DNA of 64,000 nucleotides from UBA5436 sp050951845 (lineage in GTDB: Bacteria; Bacillota; Clostridia; Saccharofermentanales; DTU023): assembly GCA_050951845.1 (NCBI GenBank), contig JBMNJV010000001.1, forward strand, positions 930,001-994,000. The letters are read 5' to 3'. The notes under the pieces are model-generated. The model saw only the letters and a program-made list of their open reading frames with translations. It searched no databases and was not told where the DNA came from. Below, in pieces: positions 46,125 to 54,499 of the stretch (the stretch's first letter is position 1; the number at the start of each line of letters is the position of its first letter). The translations under genes were made by a program, and so were the position numbers.

Positions 46125-46255
46125 CCCTGTGGGTTGAGATCCACAAAACTGAATTTTTTGACACCTATTTATCTGTTGTTCAGCAATCCTGTGTCAAAAA
46201 AGCCGACTCTGTGGTTTGAGATCCACAAAACTGAATTTATTGACACATCAAATAT
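46125..46255. repeat. 82-bp tandem repeat array, right part
   Basis: The remainder of the split unit, one complete unit and a diverging partial unit follow the IS. Phase markers are at 46139 and 46221. The copies here read CTGAATTTT where the left copies read CTGAACTTT. Confidence 0.88.
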
Positions 46256-46341
46256 GGAATAATACAAAGTTCGAATCTGAATATTAAAATAATTCATCAT
46301 TAATTATTAGTAATTTAGTAATGATAAATTATTGGTTGTTG

Positions 46342-46443
46342 GTTATTAAGTTATCAATAATTGATGAATATTAATTCAACGAAAGCGTTTCTTCCGATGC
46401 TGGTAACGTTATTAAGTTATCAATAATTGATGAATAATAATTC
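46342..46443. repeat. 36-bp direct repeat at the glnQ 3' end
   Basis: Segments 46342-46377 and 46408-46443 match at 35 of 36 bases, 66 bases apart. The second copy ends on the last base of the glnQ stop codon. The rest of the stretch between the array and glnQ is A+T-rich with nothing else recognised. Confidence 0.8.
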
Positions 46444-47168
46444 TAAAGAATTTTCGACAGGAATTGTTGGGTGCGTTCTTCTTGAGGATTGTCGAAAAAG
46501 TCGTTCGGATCAAAACTTTCTTCAACAACTATACCTTCATCAATAAATAAAATCCGATTTGCAACTTGGCGGGCGAATCCCATTTCATGTGTTACAACAG
46601 CCATAGTCATACCGGCTTCAGCTAATTCAGTCATCAATTCTAATACTTCGCCAACCATTTCAGGATCAAGAGCGGAAGTCGGTTCATCGAATAATAATAA
46701 GTCGGGATCCATCATTAACGCACGGGCGATAGCAATTCTTTGTTGCTGACCTCCTGATAATTGATTGGGATAGTTGTTTACTTTCTCAGGTAAACCGATG
46801 CGTTTTAATAATTCCATAGCTTTAGTTTCGGCTTCATCTTTACTCAAACGGTGACGCATGACCGGAGCCAGAGTTAAATTCCCCATAACATTGAGATTAG
46901 AAAAAAGATTAAATTGTTGAAAGACCATGCCCATGTTTTCTCTGACTTTGTTAATGTCAACGTGGCTATGATTAATAACCTGATCTTTAAAAATTATTTC
47001 ACCGGAAGTCGGCTTTTCCAATAAATTCATACAACGCAACATAGTTGATTTCCCGGAACCTGAAGGTCCGATAATAACAACTTTCTCACTGGGTTCAATT
47101 TCTAAATTGACACCGCGCAGGACTTCAAGATCACCAAAGTTTTTATATAGATTACGGATTTTAATCAT
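46443..47168 (-). CDS. Polar amino-acid ABC transporter ATPase (GlnQ-like)
   Basis: The 241-residue ATPase energises uptake of a polar amino acid. It has Walker A GPSGSGKSTM, the Q-loop VFQQFNLF, the signature LSGGQQQRIAIARAL, Walker B LLLFDEPTSALD and the His switch VVTHEMGFA. It overlaps the permease gene by eight bases. Gene order on the minus strand is binding protein, permease, ATPase. Confidence 0.94.
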   Translation of the reverse strand: MIKIRNLYKNFGDLEVLRGVNLEIEPSEKVVIIGPSGSGKSTMLRCMNLLEKPTSGEIIFKDQVINHSHVDINKVRENMGMVFQQFNLFSNLNVMGNLTLAPVMRHRLSKDEAETKAMELLKRIGLPEKVNNYPNQLSGGQQQRIAIARALMMDPDLLLFDEPTSALDPEMVGEVLELMTELAEAGMTMAVVTHEMGFARQVANRILFIDEGIVVEESFDPNDFFDNPQEERTQQFLSKIL

Positions 47169-47880
47169 GGGATACTCTTCTTTCTATAGCATGGAAAATC
47201 TGTTCAAGAATCAGCACGATAGTTAAATAAATCAGTGCTGAAGCAAAATATGGCGGTGCTGCCCGAAAGGTTTTGCTGATTAAAATTCCTGCTCCGCGTG
47301 TCAAGTCGACTAAACCGATGAAACCACTGATCGAAGTCTCTTTGAATAAGGTAATGACTTCATTGCCGAAAGAAGGTAAACAATTGCGAAAAGCCTGTGG
47401 CATCACAATTTTTGACATGGTCTGCATATAACTTAAACCTAGAGATCTTGCAGCCTCTTTTTCACCAGTGCTGACCGCTTGAATGCCGCTGCGGAATATT
47501 TCAGCCATATAAGCTGCTGAATTTAACCCGAAAGTTAAGATGGCTACAATTTTTAAATTATGTAAATTAACCAAAATTACGTTGAACATGATTAAAAGCT
47601 GAACGGTGGTAGGTGTTCCTCGAATAATCGTGATATAGATATTAGATAATTTGTTTAAAAAATTAAGTATAAATCCGGAAGGAGTTTTCCAACTCCGGTT
47701 TAAATCTTTACAAGCTACTCTGATTATTGCCAGAAAAACTCCTAATCCAAAACCGATCAAAAATGCAAAAAAAGTAACTTGAAGTGTTACAGAAAAACCG
47801 TTAGTCAGATACTTCCAATAATCATCTTTGATAAAGTTGTTTTGAATAAAATCTACTATTACTTGGAGGGATACTATCAT
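47161..47880 (-). CDS. Polar amino-acid ABC transporter permease (GlnP-like)
   Basis: The 239-residue membrane protein has the HisM/GlnP type fold: GFSVTLQVTFFAFLIGFGLG, the YITIIRGTPTTVQLLIMF family motif and the EAA loop AARSLGLSYMQTMSKIVMPQ for ATPase docking. About five membrane helices are apparent. The start follows GAGGAGA. A single permease gene implies a homodimer. Confidence 0.93.
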   Translation of the reverse strand: MIVSLQVIVDFIQNNFIKDDYWKYLTNGFSVTLQVTFFAFLIGFGLGVFLAIIRVACKDLNRSWKTPSGFILNFLNKLSNIYITIIRGTPTTVQLLIMFNVILVNLHNLKIVAILTFGLNSAAYMAEIFRSGIQAVSTGEKEAARSLGLSYMQTMSKIVMPQAFRNCLPSFGNEVITLFKETSISGFIGLVDLTRGAGILISKTFRAAPPYFASALIYLTIVLILEQIFHAIERRVSHD

Positions 47881-47980
47881 GAACGTCTCCTCATATCATT
47901 TGAATCCTGACCACCAATGAGCTGACATATTTTTATTTAGTTCTTTTCGTTCGTCAATTCACCGGGACATCCGATAAAGA

Positions 47981-48017
47981 ATTTGCCGATTTTTCTATAA
48001 TAAGAAAATCGGCAAAT
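47981..48017 (-). terminator. 13-bp perfect hairpin between glnH and glnP
   Basis: ATTTGCCGATTTT (47981-47993) is the exact complement of AAAATCGGCAAAT (48005-48017), loop 11. It follows the binding-protein gene in the operon direction. The T-run behind it is weak, so it may be a partial terminator or mRNA-stabilising stem. Confidence 0.6.
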
Positions 48018-48038
48018 ATCTGAAGTTATAATCTATGT

Positions 48039-48983
48039 TTAATCAGCTTTGATATATTTATCAATAATTTCTTGTAGTTTTCCGTTTTCTTCGAGAGCTG
48101 CCAAAGCTTCATTAACTTCTTCTAAAAGAGCATCATTGGTTTTAGTTAAAGCAATAGCATAATCTTCAACTGCATAGTCAGTTTCGAGGACTTTCAAATT
48201 ATCATTTGCGGCAGTAAAACTTTTTGCCGGCTCATTGTCAATGATAACTGCATCAACTTTACCGGAGTTGAGTGCAACAACGGCATCAGCTCCTTTATCA
48301 AAAGATTGGACATTTTCTTCACCGAAATCATCTTGAGCATAAAAGTCACCGGTTGTACCGAATTGAGTTCCGATTTTCTTGCCTTCGAGATCATCAGGAC
48401 CTTCAATGTCGGAATCCAGGGTTACAATAATTGATTGAATACCGGTAGCATATGAATCTGAAAAGTTTACGCTTTCTAAACGTTCTTCCGTAACGGTCAT
48501 ACCTGCGATTCCGCCGTCAACTTTTCCGCTTTCGATAGAAGCGATTATATTAGCAAATTCCATGTCGTGGATTTTCAGTTCATAGCCTAAATAATCGGCA
48601 ACAGCTTTAGCGATTTCAGGGTCAATACCGACAATTTCTTCACCTTCATAAAATTCATATGGCGGGAACGCGGCATTGGTACCGAGATCGAGTACTCCGT
48701 CTTCCAGTGCTTTGCCGGTTTCGGCATCAGCGGATTCTTCTTCTGCATCAGATTTTTCGTCTGCTTCAGCTGCTTTTTCTGTTTCAGCTGCTTTTTCTGT
48801 TTCTGCTGCTTTTTCTGCTTCTGTTTCTTTTTCTGTTTCTTTTTCAGCTTCGGTTTCAGCTGCTTTTTCAGCTTCGGTTTCTTTTGCCGTATCTTTCTTA
48901 TTGCTGCAGGCCACAACGCTCAGCATCAGCAGAATTGCTAAAAGTACGGATAAGATTGATTTTTTGTTAATTGTTTTTTTCAT
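48039..48983 (-). CDS. Amino-acid ABC transporter substrate-binding lipoprotein
   Basis: The 314-residue protein has a signal peptide with lipobox SVVAC (Cys 26), a long Glu/Lys/Ala/Thr linker (about 28-90) of near-repeats such as EKAAETEKAAET, then a bacterial extracellular solute-binding domain family 3: LGTNAAFPPYEF, GIDPEIAKAVADYLGYEL, GIAGMTVTEERLESVNFSDS and KIGTQFGTTGDFY. The ligand Arg usual in this family after the TVTEER segment is consistent. The linker holds the binding domain away from the membrane. Which amino acid it binds is unknown. Confidence 0.92.
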   Translation of the reverse strand: MKKTINKKSILSVLLAILLMLSVVACSNKKDTAKETEAEKAAETEAEKETEKETEAEKAAETEKAAETEKAAEADEKSDAEEESADAETGKALEDGVLDLGTNAAFPPYEFYEGEEIVGIDPEIAKAVADYLGYELKIHDMEFANIIASIESGKVDGGIAGMTVTEERLESVNFSDSYATGIQSIIVTLDSDIEGPDDLEGKKIGTQFGTTGDFYAQDDFGEENVQSFDKGADAVVALNSGKVDAVIIDNEPAKSFTAANDNLKVLETDYAVEDYAIALTKTNDALLEEVNEALAALEENGKLQEIIDKYIKAD

Positions 48984-49114
48984 TGTTTTCTCCTGTTTTT
49001 ATGTATTTAATCTTTAATTATAATGATTTTTTTATTGAATCTTATATGTTTTTATTTTTCTTATTTAATTTTCTTAATTTCAGATGATTAATACTAGCAA
49101 AAATCATCCGGTAT

Positions 49115-50497
49115 TTATACTGAATAAATTTGTAATTGTTGTTTAACCCAGGTTATTTGACGTTTAACTTCTGTCGGAGCGGGTCCGCCGAAAGATTTTT
49201 TGGCGTTAACGATATTTTTCATATCGATTACCTCGAAAAGATCGGCTTCAAATGCATGTGATATCTCGCGATAAACTTTCAACGGAAGCTCTGCAAGAGT
49301 TTTTCCTTCCTTATCGGCTATTCCGACCAATTGGGCAATCAGATGATGGGCATCCCGGAACGGAATATCTTTTTTGACCAAATAATCTGCTAAATCGGTA
49401 GCTGCCAGGAAACCGAGTTCAGTTGCGCGCAACATTTTGTCTTCATTAACCTTTAAGGTTAAAAGCATATTTGCCATTATTTCGAGACAAATTTTTACAG
49501 TGTCAACAGAATCAAAAATTGATTCCTTGTCTTCTTGCATATCTTTGGAATAGGCAAGCGGTAAACCTTTGATCATAGTTAAGCTTTGGATTAAATTACC
49601 TGAAACTCTGCCTGATTTGCCACGAATTAATTCTGCCATGTCCGGATTTTTTTTCTGGGGCATTATTGAAGAACCGGTTGAGAATTCATCGGCTATCCTG
49701 ATAAAGCTGTAAGGTTGCGAACTCCAGATAATCAGTTCTTCAGCTTGCCGGGAAAGGTGGATGGCGATAATAGCCAAAACACCGTTTAATTCAAGAATAA
49801 AATCACGATCACTGACTGCATCCATGCTGTTTTGCATTACAGATTCAAAATCCAACAGCTCGGCAGTTAATTGACGATCAATCGGATAACTCGTACCTGC
49901 CAAGGCACATGCACCCAGAGGTGATTGATTGAGTCTTTTCCGACAATCATTGAGTCTGTCTAAATCGCGCAAAGCCATCATGCAATACGCTGACAGATGA
50001 TGAGCGAATGTAACCGGTTGTGCTGCCTGCAAGTGAGTATATCCGGGCATAATAGTTGTCAAGTTTTGCTCGGCGATTTCACACATTGCCGTAATGTACT
50101 TTTGCAGGAGTTTTGCGATTTGAACAATCTCTGAGCGTAAATTAAGTCTGATGTCCGTTGCAACCTGATCATTTCTTGAACGGGCAGTGTGAAGTTTTTT
50201 ACCTGCTTCGCCGATACGTTTGGTCAATTCATTTTCGATAAAAGTGTGAACATCTTCAGCCTGCGGATCAAGTTGTAATAAATCATTTTCCAAATCGTTT
50301 TTAATCTCTTTAAGACCGGCAATAATTTGTTCAGCGTCATTTTGTGACAGAATCCCGGTTTGTCCGAGCATCGTGGCATGAGCAATGGATCCGTCAATAT
50401 CTTGACAGATCATTCTTTTATCAATTGCAAAAGAAGCATTGAATTCTTCCGCTTTCTGATTTAGCTCCCCTGAGAGCATGCCTTGCCACAATTTCAT
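49115..50497 (-). CDS. argH: Argininosuccinate lyase
   Basis: The 460-residue enzyme splits argininosuccinate to arginine and fumarate. The fumarase/aspartase superfamily signature GSSIMPQKKNPD is near residue 280, and HTARSRNDQVATDIRL and GYTHLQAAQPVTFAHHL carry the other conserved regions. The order argG then argH on the minus strand gives the last two steps of arginine synthesis. A gap of 101 bases separates them. Confidence 0.96.
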   Translation of the reverse strand: MKLWQGMLSGELNQKAEEFNASFAIDKRMICQDIDGSIAHATMLGQTGILSQNDAEQIIAGLKEIKNDLENDLLQLDPQAEDVHTFIENELTKRIGEAGKKLHTARSRNDQVATDIRLNLRSEIVQIAKLLQKYITAMCEIAEQNLTTIMPGYTHLQAAQPVTFAHHLSAYCMMALRDLDRLNDCRKRLNQSPLGACALAGTSYPIDRQLTAELLDFESVMQNSMDAVSDRDFILELNGVLAIIAIHLSRQAEELIIWSSQPYSFIRIADEFSTGSSIMPQKKNPDMAELIRGKSGRVSGNLIQSLTMIKGLPLAYSKDMQEDKESIFDSVDTVKICLEIMANMLLTLKVNEDKMLRATELGFLAATDLADYLVKKDIPFRDAHHLIAQLVGIADKEGKTLAELPLKVYREISHAFEADLFEVIDMKNIVNAKKSFGGPAPTEVKRQITWVKQQLQIYSV

Positions 50498-50598
50498 TTT
50501 AATCCTCTGACTAAGCTCTGATTAATCTCCATAGCTGATCTTGGTATATTTCGTGTATTGTATTTCATAGTAATGCTTAATATTGCTTAATATTGCTA

Positions 50599-51828
50599 TT
50601 ATTTATGATCCTGTAACATTGCCTGAAGCTTATTGGATAAGCCGAACAATTTGATAAAGCCGCTGGCATCACCGTGGTCATATACTTCAGCATGTTCAAA
50701 TGTTGCATAGCCTTCATCATATAACGAGTAAGGAGAAGTCAGACCTGCCGGTTGCATACTTCCTTTATACAGTTTTATCTTTACGGTTCCGGTCACAAAC
50801 TTCTGAGTTTCCGCTACAAAAGCAGCGAGTGCTTTACGCAAAGAGCTTTCCCATTTGCCGTTATAAACCAGTTCTGCATATTTGTGAGCAATTGACAATT
50901 TGAAATGCAAGGTATCTGCTTCAACTGTCAGAGTTTCGAGTTTATGGTGGGCAAAATAGAGAATTGAGCCTGCCGGGTTTTCATAGATACCGCGACTTTT
51001 CATTCCGACCAGACGACTTTCGACGATATCATCGATACCGATTCCGTGTTTTCCGCCGATTTCGTTTAATGCATTTACTAAATCGACCGAATTCATTTTT
51101 TTGCCATTGAGACCAACCGGTTTGCCCTGTAAGAATTCAATCTCGACAATTTCCGCCTGATCCGGAGCTTTTTCCGGAGGAGTGATCCAATGCAGGATTT
51201 TGTCTAAATTTGCAGCATTTGCAGGATTTTCCAAGTCCAAACCTTCATGCGAAAGATGCCAGATATTTTCATCCATCGAATAGTCTTCTTCGCGCGAAAA
51301 TTCCAATTGAATATTGTGAGCTTCCGCATAATCAATTTCTTCGGAACGGCCTTTAAGATCCCAGAATCTCCAGGGAGCGACAACTTTTATTTCAGGTGCC
51401 AAAGCGTTGATCGTCAATTCAAATCTGACTTGATCATTGCCTTTGCCCGTACATCCGTGCACGATTACATCGGTATTCTCTTTTCTGGCAACTTCGACCA
51501 ATCCCTTGGCAATAATCGGTCTGGCAACTGATGTGCCAAGTAAATATACATTTTCGTACTTTGCTCCGGCTTGCATCGTCGGGAAAATATAATCATCTAA
51601 AAACTCTTCTGTTTGCTCCAAACAATAGAATTTGCTGGCTCCGGTCTTAAGAGCTCTTGCTTCCAAAGCTTTCGGATCGGAAATTTGACCGACGTTAGCG
51701 GCAACACAAATAACTTCGGCAACCCCATGTTCTTTTAGCCAGGCAACCAAAACCGAAGTATCTAAGCCACCGGAATAAGCGAGTACAACCTTTTGAGTAT
51801 TTTTTAATAAATCGTATGGATTTTGCAT
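50599..51828 (-). CDS. argG: Argininosuccinate synthase
   Basis: The 409-residue ATP-pyrophosphatase joins citrulline and aspartate. It shows VVLAYSGGLDTSVLVAWLKE at the N-terminus (the P-loop SGGLDTS), HGCTGKGNDQVRFEL and a C-terminal GSMQPAGLTSPYSLYDE. GGAGG lies ahead of the ATG. The leader contains a consensus promoter, a possible operator and an intrinsic terminator, so expression is probably attenuated. Confidence 0.96.
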   Translation of the reverse strand: MQNPYDLLKNTQKVVLAYSGGLDTSVLVAWLKEHGVAEVICVAANVGQISDPKALEARALKTGASKFYCLEQTEEFLDDYIFPTMQAGAKYENVYLLGTSVARPIIAKGLVEVARKENTDVIVHGCTGKGNDQVRFELTINALAPEIKVVAPWRFWDLKGRSEEIDYAEAHNIQLEFSREEDYSMDENIWHLSHEGLDLENPANAANLDKILHWITPPEKAPDQAEIVEIEFLQGKPVGLNGKKMNSVDLVNALNEIGGKHGIGIDDIVESRLVGMKSRGIYENPAGSILYFAHHKLETLTVEADTLHFKLSIAHKYAELVYNGKWESSLRKALAAFVAETQKFVTGTVKIKLYKGSMQPAGLTSPYSLYDEGYATFEHAEVYDHGDASGFIKLFGLSNKLQAMLQDHK

Positions 51829-51877
51829 AAAACCTCCAAAAACATTAATAAATATGTAAAATATAAGAATAAAAAAT

Positions 51878-51899
51878 CTTCTGAAACAATTTTCAGAAG
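51878..51899 (-). terminator. Intrinsic terminator in the argG leader
   Basis: CTTCTGAAA and TTTCAGAAG form a perfect 9-bp stem with a 4-base loop. Read on the minus strand, a run ATTTTTTATT follows. It lies between the argG promoter and start codon, about 50 bases before the ATG. Confidence 0.75.
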
Positions 51900-51945
51900 T
51901 ACACTCAAATACTCTTAATATACATTATAGTAAAAAATATTCTTT

Positions 51946-51987
51946 ATGAATGTTTCATATTATATTTATAGGGTTTTTAATTGTCAA
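51946..51987 (-). promoter_or_regulatory. Consensus argG promoter with candidate operator
   Basis: On the minus strand, TTGACA (51982-51987) and TATAAT (51959-51964) both match consensus exactly with a 17-base spacer. ATGAATGTTTCAT (51946-51958), an ARG-box-like palindrome, abuts the -10 and would cover the start site. Confidence 0.75.
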
Positions 51988-52118
51988 AAAATAATACCTG
52001 AATAATGCAGTTCTGTGAAAAAAACATGCAAAGAACAATGAACCAACGTAATATTCTCTGAAAATTGGGCAATCTGCAATCTCATATTTATACATTAGGG
52101 TATATAAAACAGAATGTA

Positions 52119-52162
52119 ACAAACGTTTGTAATTGACAAAAAGGATATTTAGAACTTATCAT
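52119..52162 (+). promoter_or_regulatory. Candidate promoter and palindromic operator of the opp operon
   Basis: The 12-base perfect palindrome ACAAACGTTTGT (52119-52130) is followed by TTGACA (52133-52138) and TATCAT (52157-52162), spacing 18. The rest of the 51,988-52,383 gap is A+T-rich and shows nothing else that I recognise. Confidence 0.45.
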
Positions 52163-52383
52163 TATATTTTGCATATTAATTATCAATTGATCCTATTTAA
52201 CTCAAATTGTAATATATATTGATATTTAGTTAGAGTTTAAGCTGCAATGTGAGTTAATGTATGAACAATTCAGATTAAATGCAATTGTTGCGGTTAATAT
52301 TTAATCCATATTAAGAAATCTTTCGTTTAGAATGTTGTAAAAAGGATATAAGATTAACAGATTAAAGTATCAGGAGGCTTATA

Positions 52384-53985
52384 ATGACCAAACGTAAAAC
52401 AATAATGCAGATCTTTTTGGTAATTTTGTCATTGGTATTATTGATAACAGCATGTGGTAAAAAAGATAAAGATAAAACTGATGAAAAGGCAGAACGAAGC
52501 GATCAAGTTGCAAATGAAGATGAGTTAGATAAAGCTGATGAGTCGCCGGATGAGCCGAAAGAGCCTCAACAAGGCGGTTCAGTTATTGTGGGTATCACTC
52601 AGGAATTAGATTCTTTGGATCCGTATTTAGCGGCTGCAGCCGGGACAAAAGAAGTTATTTACAATTTCTTTGACGGCTTGGTTAAATTGATGCCCGACGG
52701 TACCTTTGAACCTGCTTTAGCTGAATCGTATGATTTTTCTGATGATGCGACTGAATTTACTTTCAAAATCCGATCCGGCGTCAAATTTCACAATGGTGAG
52801 GATTTATCGGTTGATGATGTAGTTTACTCTTTACAGAGAGCTGCCGGCCTTTTACCGGATAGCGAAGCACCGTTAATTCCTCAATTGGCCATAATTGAAT
52901 CGGTTGCGGGAGATGCGGAAACTGATAAGGTGACAGTGAAATTGAAAGAATCCGACGCTGATTTTATTACTTATATGACATTGGCGATTATACCGCAAGA
53001 CTATACGGAGCAAGCACAAAAACCGATCGGAACCGGACCTTTTATTTTTACGGAATATAAAACTCAAACACATTTGAAAATGAAACGTAATCCTGATTAT
53101 TGGCGTGACCGTCCGGCATATTTGGACGAAGTCACATTTATGATTGTTTCAGATGCAGATGCGGCAATTATGGATTTGCAAGAAGGCAATTTTGATATAT
53201 TTCCGTATTTGACAATGGACAAAGCCGATTTATTAAAAGATAAATATGATTTTATTGCTGCTGATTCCAATATGGTTCAAATCTGGGGTTTAAATAATCA
53301 GCGGGCACCTTTTGATGATCCTGTCGTACGTAAAGCTATTAATATGGCAATAGATAAAAAAATGCTGATTGATGCCGTTACCTTCGGTGAAGGCAGTGCT
53401 TTGGAATCAGGTATGGCTCCGCCGATGCAAGATTATTACAATGCAGATTTAACAAGCCCGTACAATCCGGAAGAGGCAAAGAAAGTGCTGGAAGAAGCAG
53501 GTTATCAAGATCTGAAAATTGAGATTACAGTTCCCGGTGATTATGTGATTCATGTTCAGACAGCAGAAGTTTTGGCAGAACAATTAAAACAAATAGGTGT
53601 AACTGCCGAAGTGAAAACTGTTGATTGGGGCACTTGGCTTTCAGATGTCTATATGGGACGTAATTTTGATTCGACCGTAATTGCATTAACTTTTGATTAT
53701 GTAGCTCCGGCCACGGTTTTAAGACATTATTATTCAAAATCCGACAATAACTTCATTAATTTTGCCAATGCGGAATTTGACGAATTATATGAAATGGCAC
53801 TGAGTGAAACTGATCATGCCAAACGGGTTGAACTTTATCATCAAATGCAAAAAATACTGCAAGATGATGCTGCATCGGTATTTTTGCAAAATCCGGGAAC
53901 TCAGACTGCTGTAATTAAAACACTTGGCGGCTACACAACATATCCGCAATATGTCCAAGACATGTATACCGTGTACTATAAATAG
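52384..53985 (+). CDS. Peptide ABC transporter substrate-binding lipoprotein
   Basis: The 533-residue protein has a signal peptide with lipobox LITAC (Cys 24), an acidic linker of about 35 residues, then the extracellular solute-binding family 5 fold: GGSVIVGITQELDSLDPYLA, FKIRSGVKFHNGEDLSVDDV and RKAINMAIDKKMLIDAV. Family members bind di- or oligopeptides or nickel. Permease and ATPase genes follow after about 500 bases. A strong AGGAGG precedes the ATG. The ligand is inferred to be a peptide from the operon layout. Confidence 0.92.
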   Translation: MTKRKTIMQIFLVILSLVLLITACGKKDKDKTDEKAERSDQVANEDELDKADESPDEPKEPQQGGSVIVGITQELDSLDPYLAAAAGTKEVIYNFFDGLVKLMPDGTFEPALAESYDFSDDATEFTFKIRSGVKFHNGEDLSVDDVVYSLQRAAGLLPDSEAPLIPQLAIIESVAGDAETDKVTVKLKESDADFITYMTLAIIPQDYTEQAQKPIGTGPFIFTEYKTQTHLKMKRNPDYWRDRPAYLDEVTFMIVSDADAAIMDLQEGNFDIFPYLTMDKADLLKDKYDFIAADSNMVQIWGLNNQRAPFDDPVVRKAINMAIDKKMLIDAVTFGEGSALESGMAPPMQDYYNADLTSPYNPEEAKKVLEEAGYQDLKIEITVPGDYVIHVQTAEVLAEQLKQIGVTAEVKTVDWGTWLSDVYMGRNFDSTVIALTFDYVAPATVLRHYYSKSDNNFINFANAEFDELYEMALSETDHAKRVELYHQMQKILQDDAASVFLQNPGTQTAVIKTLGGYTTYPQYVQDMYTVYYK

Positions 53986-54004
53986 GTTTTGATTTTGCTT
54001 AACG

Positions 54005-54049
54005 CCAAAAAATGAGCAGATTCTGTGGTCGGGATCCCTGTTTCTGCTC
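54005..54049 (-). terminator. Terminator-like hairpin between oppA and the decayed lipoprotein gene
   Basis: GAGCAGA (54014-54020) pairs with TCTGCTC (54043-54049). On the minus strand the stem is followed by ATTTTTT, so it serves the minus-strand pseudogene rather than oppA. Confidence 0.55.
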
Positions 54050-54084
54050 AGAATTTGGAGCTGTTCCATATTTGTTAATGTAAA

Positions 54085-54344
54085 TTATTTCAGATCTATA
54101 CTTTCTGCATTGTACCAAAGAAAACCGTTTTCTGAACAATAGGTATCGATTTTCTTTGCAAGAGATTGGTCCGTATCGCAGAAAACTCTGATGGTTCGAT
54201 TACCACAAGTTTATATTGATCCAGTTTGTCAGATTCTTTCTCATCCAGGCCGAGGAACACACCATACTCGTATGGCGGTTTAGTTGTACATCCGACAACA
54301 AATATAAAAATGCAAAATATAGCGAAGGATAGTCGTCTTTTCAT
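54085..54344 (-). pseudogene. Decayed lipoprotein gene, GH114/TM1410-like remnant
   Basis: From ATG 54344 the frame encodes a signal peptide with lipobox FVVGC (Cys 19), then YGVFLGLDEKESDKLDQYK and LVVIEPSEFSA, the start of a GH114/TM1410-like secreted barrel as far as I can judge. After about residue 53 the frame degrades and stops at 54096. In the next frame, TDQSLAKKIDTYCSENGF and LWYNAESIDLK follow and end at TAA 54085-54087, reading like a proper C-terminus. Intact relatives are about 250-300 residues, so most of the middle has been deleted and the tail frameshifted. Confidence 0.6.
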
Positions 54345-54499
54345 ATTGGTATTTCTCTTAGTATATTCCGGCAATTCTTTACAAAATTATTATACATCTC
54401 CAAGAGCATAATCATTTCTTAATTTAGAATCATTTAGGGTATTATGTTAAAATATTATTCAAATCTTTTCATATGAACTGTTATTGGATAAGGACTGTT

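Noticed and set aside
46260..46290. GTTCGAATC resembling a tRNA T-arm
   Set aside because: No acceptor stem, anticodon arm or D-arm can be placed around it.
48659..49017. Two plus-strand frames opposite the amino-acid binding protein linker
   Set aside because: They are low-complexity Leu/Phe or Ser/Ala translations of the repeated linker DNA and have no start signals.
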